The notes under the pieces are model-generated. The model did no database searches. It was not told where the DNA came from and saw only the letters and a program-made list of their open reading frames with translations. From the NCBI GenBank assembly GCA_945613045.1, contig CALZAG010000075.1, positions 1-7,685 on the forward strand: a stretch of 7,685 nucleotides of DNA. Direction: 5' to 3'. Origin of the DNA: an uncultured Clostridia bacterium (GTDB lineage: Bacteria > Bacillota > Clostridia > Oscillospirales > Oscillospiraceae). The position numbers and the translations under genes were made by a program. Positions 1 to 4,490 of the stretch are shown here, piece by piece. Position 1 is the first letter of the stretch; every line of letters starts with the position of its first letter.

Positions 1-26
1 CCATCAACGACTAATTTATAAACCGC

Positions 27-51
27 TCCGAATAGGAGCATCCTGTTCGGA
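27..51 (+). other. Short imperfect hairpin in the non-coding left end
   Basis: Positions 27-37 pair with 41-51 around the three-base loop GCA. The stem is 11 pairs with one U-G wobble (33 with 45) if the plus strand is transcribed; on the minus strand that pair would be an A-C mismatch, so a plus-strand RNA is favoured. No T tract follows. It could be the 3' end structure of a gene lying left of the window, or chance. An alternative smaller fold, GCTCC (25-29) with GGAGC (35-39), competes with it. The rest of 1-58 shows no coding sequence that I can support. Confidence 0.3.
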
Positions 52-58
52 CACAAAG

Positions 59-89
59 ATACCCCCCGAAGCTGCGCTTCGGGGGGTAT
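59..89 (-). terminator. Intrinsic terminator of the DUF4830-like gene
   Basis: A perfect 14-pair inverted repeat joins 59-72 to 76-89 with the three-base loop TGC. Its core, CCCCCCGAAGC with GCTTCGGGGGG, is very GC-rich. Read on the minus strand it starts 8 bases after the stop codon of the minus-strand gene at 98-553, and it is followed by CTTTGTGT, a short T-rich run. On the plus strand the following bases are TTGCCTCA, so the minus orientation is the better reading. The T tract is modest, but stem strength and position make termination likely; it may also block read-through from the left. Confidence 0.7.
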
Positions 90-97
90 TGCCTCAT

Positions 98-553
98 TTA
101 CCGTATGCCGTGCATGAAGCCATCGATGGCGGCGGAGTGAATGTCGCCGCCGATGACCCTCGCGCTTTTGACATAGAGCGTTGCATAGACCGTTGAGCTG
201 CTGCCCTCATAGTTGGTGACAACATATGTATACTGCGTGCACTCAAGCCCCGCGTAGGATACAAAGTCATAGCCCTGCTCGGTCTGCATTGCGCCGTATT
301 CGGCCAGAGCTCCCTCGAACTCCTTTGGCAGCAGCACGGTGCGGCGCTCCTCGCTGCCAAGGTCTATCTCCCAGCCGTAGCCGCTTAGATATTTCTCCCT
401 GCCCTCCTGACTCGATACGTTCAGCATCTCCCCGCAGCTGAAAATACTGCGTGGAGAGGAGCACAGAATGACGGCAGCGGCCAGAACTATGCCGAGTATT
501 ATGAGAAATATGACAGCGCGCTTTTTCGTCAGCTTTAAACATTTTGTAAACAT
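98..553 (-). CDS. Membrane-anchored DUF4830-like protein of unknown function
   Basis: A 151-residue protein. The N-terminus is basic (KLTKKR, residues 7-12), followed by one hydrophobic segment at about 13-30, so it is probably anchored in the membrane with the rest outside. A cysteine follows the hydrophobic stretch (C31), but the preceding VIL lacks the small residue expected of a lipobox. Residues ~47-150 resemble the DUF4830 family as I remember it: a YLSGYGWEID motif near 55-64, LPKEF near 75-79, a central EQGYDF, a YTYVVTNY strand, then VIGGDI and a C-terminal DGFMHG. That family has no assigned function. The ATG at 553-551 is preceded by an AGGAAAAGG run at rather long spacing (about 14 bases), so initiation may be weak. 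It is divergent from rsuA and ends just before a strong terminator, so it is a one-gene transcript. The gene is confident; the family call comes from pattern memory. Confidence 0.8.
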   Translation of the reverse strand: MFTKCLKLTKKRAVIFLIILGIVLAAAVILCSSPRSIFSCGEMLNVSSQEGREKYLSGYGWEIDLGSEERRTVLLPKEFEGALAEYGAMQTEQGYDFVSYAGLECTQYTYVVTNYEGSSSTVYATLYVKSARVIGGDIHSAAIDGFMHGIR

Positions 554-577
554 ATACGCAATATAAGCCTTTTCCTA

Positions 578-606
578 TTCAAATTTCCTATACTTTATGT
601 TATAAT
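578..606 (+). promoter_or_regulatory. Candidate extended -10 promoter for rsuA
   Basis: A perfect TATAAT at 601-606 is preceded by TG at 598-599, the extended -10 form. A 4-of-6 -35 box, TTCAAA, lies at 578-583 with a 17-base spacer. Transcription would begin about 612-614, which leaves a leader of only 8-10 bases and puts the GGTGA ribosome binding site (613-617) at the very 5' end of the message. No second promoter is evident nearer the gene. Confidence 0.6.
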
Positions 607-628
607 TATTACGGTGATTTTATGCCAA
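599..628 (-). promoter_or_regulatory. Candidate sigma-A promoter for the DUF4830-like gene
   Basis: Read on the minus strand, TTGGCA (628-623) and TATAAC (604-599) each match the vegetative consensus at 5 of 6 bases with an 18-base spacer. Transcription would start near 592, giving a leader of about 40 bases before the ATG at 553. The -35 box lies inside the first codons of rsuA, and the -10 box overlaps the plus-strand -10 at 601-606. Called by eye only. Confidence 0.45.
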
Positions 629-1335
629 AAATGAGATTGGACAAGCTTTTATCCGAATGCGGAGTGGCATCCAGAAAGGAGATACGGCAGCTCATAAGGA
701 GCGGAAGAGTCTCAGTTGACGGCGCTGCCGCCGCGTCGCCGGAGATGAAGCTTGACCCGTATAAGGCGCTGGTGTGTCTTGACGGTACTAAAATTGAATA
801 TGCGAAATATCATTATTATATGATGAATAAGCCTGCCGGAGTTCTGTCGGCAACAGATGACGGCAGGCAAAAGACTGTTCTGGATCTTGTTACGCCGGAG
901 ATGAGGAAAATTGGCCTTTTTCCGGTGGGAAGACTGGACAAGGATACGACGGGGCTTCTGATCCTCACAAATGACGGCGAATTTGCCCATCGAGTCATAT
1001 CTCCGCGATCCGAGATCGTAAAGGTCTATCATGCCCGGACGGAAGCTCCTGTTGACGAGGCGGATATAACCGCTTTTAAGGAGGGACTTACTCTCGGCGA
1101 CGGCACAAAATGCCTGCCTGCGGGTCTGAAGCTGCTGCCGGACGGGAGCTGCCTTGTGGAAGTCATGGAGGGAAAGTACCATCAGGTAAAGCGTATGCTC
1201 TCCTCCCGCGGCAAGCCCGTTACGGAGCTCAAACGGCTGTCCATAGGCGGGCTGAAGCTTGACAAAGCCCTTTTGCCGGGCGGTTTTCGGGCTTTGGAAG
1301 AAAATGAGTTGTGCAGTGTGATGAAGAAAAAATGA
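622..1335 (+). CDS. rsuA: 16S rRNA pseudouridine synthase, RsuA family
   Basis: This 237-residue enzyme should convert a uridine of 16S rRNA to pseudouridine (U516 in Escherichia coli RsuA), acting in the cytoplasm during small-subunit assembly. An S4 RNA-binding domain occupies about residues 4-50 (MRLDKLLSECGVASRKE, then RSGRVSVDG). The catalytic domain follows, with MMNKPAGVLSATDD at 67-80, the active-site motif GRLDKDTTGLL at 103-113 whose aspartate is D106, and the family motif EGKYHQVKRML near 190. TDD and KYHQVKRM fit RsuA better than the large-subunit RluB/RluE enzymes, although subfamily substrate cannot be proved by eye. Length matches the family. The ATG at 622 has GGTGA four bases upstream; a second ATG at 631 would still keep the S4 core. 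It is divergent from the preceding gene, has its own promoter candidate, and is closed by an AT-rich terminator, so it is probably monocistronic. Confidence 0.93.
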   Translation: MPKMRLDKLLSECGVASRKEIRQLIRSGRVSVDGAAAASPEMKLDPYKALVCLDGTKIEYAKYHYYMMNKPAGVLSATDDGRQKTVLDLVTPEMRKIGLFPVGRLDKDTTGLLILTNDGEFAHRVISPRSEIVKVYHARTEAPVDEADITAFKEGLTLGDGTKCLPAGLKLLPDGSCLVEVMEGKYHQVKRMLSSRGKPVTELKRLSIGGLKLDKALLPGGFRALEENELCSVMKKK

Positions 1336-1348
1336 CAAAAAAACTCCC

Positions 1349-1389
1349 CTAATATTTGGTGCTTTTAGCAAATAAATTAGATTTTTTTT
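1349..1389 (+). terminator. AT-rich intrinsic terminator after rsuA
   Basis: CTAAT-ATTTG (1349-1358) pairs with CAAAT (1369-1373) and ATTAG (1376-1380), leaving a two-base AA bulge and a ten-base loop. One base later there is a run of eight T (1382-1389). The stem is weak because it is AT-rich, but its position 13 bases after the rsuA stop and the long T tract fit an intrinsic terminator that separates rsuA from the following operon. Confidence 0.55.
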
Positions 1390-1420
1390 AAAAAGTCCAC
1401 AATTTTTGAACATTATTCTA

Positions 1421-1449
1421 TTGAAAAACGCACAAAAAAGTATTATTAT
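1421..1449 (+). promoter_or_regulatory. Sigma-A type promoter of the regulator-ftsEX-ctpA operon
   Basis: TTGAAA (1421-1426) and TATTAT (1444-1449) each match consensus at 5 of 6 bases with an exact 17-base spacer, in an AT-rich stretch. The start point would be near 1456, giving a leader of about 55 bases before the ATG at 1512. I see no riboswitch-like structure in that leader and no obvious operator palindrome, although a regulator gene follows directly and autoregulation is possible. Confidence 0.65.
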
Positions 1450-1511
1450 GTAGAAAGTAAAATTGCGCGACTATCGTTAAAATACCCATAGCTTTCAGGG
1501 GAGGAACAGCC

Positions 1512-2606
1512 ATGTCAAGCAGAATATTTCAAAGTGTTATTATTCAAATAAAAGAGGCAACCGACAGGTGCATCGGCGTCATAGACGATCAGGGCTTTGT
1601 CATCACCTGCAGCGAGCTTCCCATGATCGGCTCCCGCCTTGATGATTTCCAGAGCGTAAATTACGATGCGTCCGAGCCTGTGCTTGTCAGCGGTCTGCGC
1701 ACCTATAAGATCCTCGGTAACAGCAGCGGCAAGTTTGATTATGCCGTGTTTGTGGAAGGCTGTGATGAGATGGCAAAGGTAAGCTGCATGATGGCTGCCG
1801 TTGCCTTTAACGAGGCCAAGACCAATTACGAGGAAAAGTACAATAAGGCCGCATTTCTCAAAAACATAATTTCCGACAATATTCTCCCCGGAGACGTCTA
1901 TGTCAGAACAAAGGAACTTCACTTCGCTCCTGACGTACCGCGCGCTCTTCTGCTGATACGGCAGGTCGACCGCTCCGACGTTACGAGCGTTGAAGTCCTG
2001 CAGAGCCTGTTTCCCGATAAGCAGCATGATTTTGTCATCAGCATAAACGAGACGGATATCGTCGTTATAAAGGAACTGCCCGGCGGTGACAGCAGCACCG
2101 AGGTAAAGGCCATTGCTGAGAGTATTGAAACTGTTCTCAAAACAGAGCTCCAGATAAAATGCATCATCGGCATCGGAACGACGGCACGCCATCTGCGCGA
2201 GCTTGCCGACCGCTATAAGGAAGCTCAGATCGCTATCGACGTCGGCCGCGTGTTCGACTCGGATAAGACCATCATCAGCTATGAAAATCTCGGCATAGGC
2301 CGTATTATATATCAGCTTCCCACAACGCTTTGCGAAATGTTTCTTAATGAGGTATTCAAGAAGAACCCCCTTGAGACGCTTGATGAGGACACTCTCGAGA
2401 CCATAAACAAGTTTTTCGAGAATAATCTTAACGTCTCAGAAACGAGCCGCAAGCTGTATGTACACCGCAATACGCTGGTCTACCGGCTTGAGAAGATCAA
2501 GAAACTCACCGGACTTGACCTGCGTGAATTTGACCATGCTATAGTGTTCAAGGTCGCGATGATGGTCAAGCAGTATCTGGACTCCGTCAACAATAACGGC
2601 AGATAA
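1512..2606 (+). CDS. CdaR/PucR-family transcriptional regulator
   Basis: A 364-residue cytoplasmic protein with the architecture of CdaR/PucR-like regulators. The N-terminal ~110 residues form an alpha/beta sensor-like region (CIGVIDDQGFVITCS at 20-34). The middle, about 140-265, looks like the degenerate GGDEF-like domain seen in this family (ALLLIR, then IIGIGTTARHLRELADRYKEA at about 218-238). The C-terminus, about 300-355, is the PucR-type helix-turn-helix: NLNVSETSRKLYVHRNTLVY then RLEKIKKLTGLDL. Known relatives sense small metabolites such as sugar diacids or purine degradation products; the ligand here cannot be told, and no catabolic genes are near. A strong ribosome binding site AGGGGAGGA (1497-1505) lies six bases before the ATG. 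It is the first gene after a good promoter and is followed 45 bases later by ftsE, so it may be co-transcribed with ftsEX and may control this operon; that is inference. Confidence 0.85.
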   Translation: MSSRIFQSVIIQIKEATDRCIGVIDDQGFVITCSELPMIGSRLDDFQSVNYDASEPVLVSGLRTYKILGNSSGKFDYAVFVEGCDEMAKVSCMMAAVAFNEAKTNYEEKYNKAAFLKNIISDNILPGDVYVRTKELHFAPDVPRALLLIRQVDRSDVTSVEVLQSLFPDKQHDFVISINETDIVVIKELPGGDSSTEVKAIAESIETVLKTELQIKCIIGIGTTARHLRELADRYKEAQIAIDVGRVFDSDKTIISYENLGIGRIIYQLPTTLCEMFLNEVFKKNPLETLDEDTLETINKFFENNLNVSETSRKLYVHRNTLVYRLEKIKKLTGLDLREFDHAIVFKVAMMVKQYLDSVNNNGR

Positions 2607-2651
2607 AAACAGACCGGGAAGCCGTACCAAAATCCCCAGGAGGAAAACCCA

Positions 2652-3203
2652 ATGGTTCAAATGAACAATGTAACTATGGTTTACGAAAACAGCGACGTTG
2701 CCGCTCTTGACAGCGTAAGCCTGACGATCAGCGAAGGTGAGTTTGCTTTCCTTGTCGGTCCCTCCGGCTCAGGAAAGACCACCATCATCAAGCTCCTCAC
2801 CGGCGAAATAATGCCATCTGACGGAGAAGTTATCGTAAACGGCTTCAACACGGTCAAGCTCAAGCGCCGCAAGATGCCTCAGATGCGCAGAACTCTCGGA
2901 GTTATTTTCCAGGACTTTCGCCTTATAGACAAGATGACGGTTTATGATAACGTCGCCTTTGCAATGCGCGTTGTCGGCGCGGCGAACAAGGAAATCAGGG
3001 AGCGGGTACCCAAAGTGCTGGAGCTTGTCGGGCTTGAAGGGCGCGAGAAGCGCCTGCCGGCGGAGCTTTCCGGCGGCGAGCAGCAGCGCGTGGCCATCGC
3101 GAGGGCTCTTGTCAACAATCCCACCATGATCATTGCTGACGAACCGACCGGTAACCTTGACCCGGTGCGCAGCCTTGAGCTTATGCTGCTGCTTGAAAAA
3201 TAA
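2652..3203 (+). CDS. ftsE: FtsE, cell-division ABC ATPase, cut short by a frameshift
   Basis: FtsE is the cytoplasmic ATPase of the FtsEX complex, which uses ATP to drive FtsX and switch on peptidoglycan hydrolases. As read, the frame gives 183 residues, whereas FtsE proteins are normally about 220-230. Present are Walker A GPSGSGKTT (36-44), the Q-loop FQDFRL with Q87, the ABC signature LSGGEQQR (139-146), Walker B IIADEP with D163 and E164, and the D-loop NLD (168-170). The frame then stops at TAA 3201-3203, directly after five A (3196-3200). One more A there would continue into the missing C-terminus, including the switch histidine (residue 196), for 230 residues ending at 3343. AGGAGGA (2638-2644), seven bases upstream, supports the ATG at 2652. 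The identity is certain; the break is either a sequence error, a real mutation or, less likely, a recoding site. Confidence 0.9.
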   Translation: MVQMNNVTMVYENSDVAALDSVSLTISEGEFAFLVGPSGSGKTTIIKLLTGEIMPSDGEVIVNGFNTVKLKRRKMPQMRRTLGVIFQDFRLIDKMTVYDNVAFAMRVVGAANKEIRERVPKVLELVGLEGREKRLPAELSGGEQQRVAIARALVNNPTMIIADEPTGNLDPVRSLELMLLLEK

Positions 3204-3343
3204 ACGAGATGGGAACCACCATTCTGGTGGTAACTCATGAAAAGGAACTGGTCAACGCCTTCTCGAAGCGCGTTATCGCCATTGACGGCGGACATTTGAT
3301 CAGTGACGGAATGGACGGGTATTACAGCTATGAAGTTGAATAG
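3204..3343 (+). pseudogene. ftsE: Out-of-frame C-terminal part of ftsE
   Basis: In the -1 frame relative to the start of ftsE this stretch reads INEMGTTILVVTHEKELVNA and onward to SYEVE, ending at TAG 3341-3343. It contains the switch-loop histidine in VVTHEKEL and the usual FtsE tail with a DGG turn, without internal stops, exactly as expected of an intact gene. The -1 frame can be joined from 3200 onward (ATA at 3200-3202 gives the isoleucine). The fragment has no start of its own, so it is the remainder of ftsE, not a separate gene. Its end overlaps the start of ftsX by 14 bases. Confidence 0.85.
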
Positions 3344-4217
3344 ATACGGATATCTTATAGGCGAGGGCTTCCGCAATATTTTTACGCATTGCTTTATGTC
3401 CTTCGCTTCTGTTACGATTATAATCGCCTGCCTGATCGTTATGGGCATATTCTCTCTGCTTGATATCAATATCAATCAGATAATTGACGATATAGGCGAC
3501 CAGAACCAGATCCTTGCTTATGTTGATGAGGATATGACCGCGCAGGAGGCCTCCGCGAAGCTCCAGACCAAGCTTGAGTCGCTGGACAATGTGGCAAGCG
3601 TTGAATTTGTCAGCCGAAGCGAGGCAAGGGAAAGCTTCATGGAGAAGTATGACGAGAGCCTCATGGAGGGAATAGACGACGAGGTGTTCCGCCACCGTTT
3701 TTCCATCCAGCTCATCGACCTCAGCCTTATGGATGAGACAAAAGCTGAGATCGAGGATGTCGACGGCATCGTCAAGGTCAATGCCCCCACCGAGTTTGCG
3801 GATAAGTTCATATCGGTCCGGAACGTCATAAGCATCGTGTCCCTTGCGCTGATAGTCATACTCGGCTTTGTATCGCTGTTTATAATGAGCAACACTATCA
3901 AGCTTGCCACTTACGGCAGACGCGAGGAGATCGCCATAATGAAGATGGTCGGCGCTTCCAACAGCTTTATTCGCTGCCCGTTTATTGTTGAAGGACTTGT
4001 TCTCGGCGTGGTCGGCGGCGGATTGGCGTTTCTTGCTCAGTGGGGTCTGTATGCCGCGCTTGAGGCAAAGATCGTCGAGAGCCTCGGTATCTCCTTCGTG
4101 GAGATCGTGCCCTTCGCGCAGGTGTGGCCCTTTGTACTTATAACCTTCCTTGCCGTCGGCATACTGGTCGGCGCGGTTGGCGGAGTTATCGCCATCAGGA
4201 ATTACCTCAAGGTGTGA
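3330..4217 (+). CDS. ftsX: FtsX, membrane subunit of the FtsEX cell-division complex
   Basis: This 295-residue integral membrane protein partners FtsE and transmits its ATPase cycle to cell-wall hydrolases outside the cell. Four membrane segments are visible at about 24-44, 165-186, 217-240 and 263-289. Between the first two lies the large extracellular domain (about 47-162), where FtsX binds hydrolases or their activators. The loop RREEIAIMKMVGAS (197-210) after the second segment is the cytoplasmic coupling region typical of FtsX and of MacB-type permeases. I chose the ATG at 3330, giving MKLNRYGYLIGEGF, the usual FtsX opening, over an upstream in-frame ATG at 3303 that would add nine atypical residues. 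The start lies inside the end of ftsE with no clear ribosome binding site (only GGACGGG at 3313-3319), so translation is probably coupled to ftsE. The ftsE frameshift would therefore also be expected to lower FtsX. Confidence 0.93.
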   Translation: MKLNRYGYLIGEGFRNIFTHCFMSFASVTIIIACLIVMGIFSLLDININQIIDDIGDQNQILAYVDEDMTAQEASAKLQTKLESLDNVASVEFVSRSEARESFMEKYDESLMEGIDDEVFRHRFSIQLIDLSLMDETKAEIEDVDGIVKVNAPTEFADKFISVRNVISIVSLALIVILGFVSLFIMSNTIKLATYGRREEIAIMKMVGASNSFIRCPFIVEGLVLGVVGGGLAFLAQWGLYAALEAKIVESLGISFVEIVPFAQVWPFVLITFLAVGILVGAVGGVIAIRNYLKV

Positions 4218-4227
4218 GGAGCACGAA

Positions 4228-4323
4228 ATGAACAGAAGACTTATTGTATCAATACTTGCCGTTATTCTTGTTTTGTCCATGATACTCAGTCTTGTGCTGA
4301 CGGTGATCCCCTTCGGAATGTGA
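4228..4323 (+). CDS. 31-residue single-pass membrane peptide after ftsX
   Basis: An open frame of 31 codons starts at ATG 4228, with GAGGAG (4216-4221) overlapping the ftsX stop and six bases of spacing, a near-ideal ribosome binding site. The product begins MNRRLIVSILAVILVLSMIL and ends VIPFGM: a short basic head followed by one hydrophobic segment covering almost the whole peptide. It could be a small membrane protein working with FtsEX. It could also be the leftover signal segment of a lost secreted gene, because a coiled-coil/M23 hydrolase activator with a similar signal sequence commonly sits here in related gene orders. No signal-peptidase site is evident. I do not recognise a named family. 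The strong start site favours a translated product. Confidence 0.55.
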   Translation: MNRRLIVSILAVILVLSMILSLVLTVIPFGM

Positions 4324-4380
4324 AATGCCCGAACGGGAGCGTACGGCGGAATATGAACTGAAACGGCGTAGAAAAATAGC

Positions 4381-4412
4381 TTGACTGGCAATCATATCTG
4401 ATTGCCAGTCAA
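4381..4412 (+). other. Perfect 14-pair hairpin upstream of ctpA
   Basis: TTGACTGGCAATCA (4381-4394) and TGATTGCCAGTCAA (4399-4412) are exact inverse complements with the loop TATC. On the plus strand no T tract follows (ATGTGCTG), so it is a poor intrinsic terminator in the direction of the operon. On the minus strand it is followed by GCTATTTTTC, which would suit a terminator, but no minus-strand gene is present. It may be an RNA stability or processing element, or a partial attenuator. Confidence 0.6.
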
Positions 4413-4421
4413 ATGTGCTGT

Positions 4422-4452
4422 TTAAGCGCAGGGTAAATTTTCCTGCGCTTAA
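4422..4452 (+). other. Second perfect hairpin (11 pairs) upstream of ctpA
   Basis: TTAAGCGCAGG (4422-4432) pairs perfectly with CCTGCGCTTAA (4442-4452) around a nine-base AT-rich loop. It starts nine bases after the first hairpin and ends about 20 bases before the ctpA ribosome binding site. It is followed by GCCCCGC, not a T tract. The pair of hairpins fills most of the gap between the small peptide gene and ctpA. Confidence 0.6.
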
Positions 4453-4473
4453 GCCCCGCTTATGCTATCCTGA

Positions 4474-4490
4474 AAGGAGAAAATGCCTTG
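4474..4490 (+). promoter_or_regulatory. Ribosome binding site that decides the ctpA TTG start
   Basis: AAGGAG at 4474-4479 lies eight bases before TTG 4488-4490, which opens MKKPKGSFFNKK. The nearer ATG at 4483 is only three bases from the site and reads ATG-CCT-TGA, a two-codon frame whose stop overlaps the TTG. The TTG is therefore the ctpA start. The overlap could also permit termination-reinitiation. Confidence 0.7.

Noticed and set aside
28..34. A lipobox in the DUF4830-like protein (residues around C31, encoded at about 461-463 on the minus strand)
   Set aside because: The residues before the cysteine are VIL; the position directly before it should be Gly, Ala or Ser.
712..2192. Long minus-strand open frames opposite rsuA (712-1413) and opposite the regulator gene (1515-2192)
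   Set aside because: Both are antisense shadows of well-supported genes, with no recognisable product.
4325..4384. A 19-codon frame (MPERERTAEYELKRRRKIA) just after the small membrane peptide
   Set aside because: No ribosome binding site precedes it except the coding end of the 31-residue peptide, it is very short, and its stop falls in the first hairpin. Translational coupling is conceivable but not supported.
3300..4391. A 363-codon open frame on the minus strand opposite ftsX
   Set aside because: It mirrors the codon pattern of ftsX, its product has no recognisable domain or membrane logic, and it has no supporting context. The plus-strand FtsX reading is unambiguous.
4381..4412. The first hairpin as an ftsX-operon terminator
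   Set aside because: No T tract follows on the plus strand, and the next gene needs read-through because no promoter is evident before ctpA.
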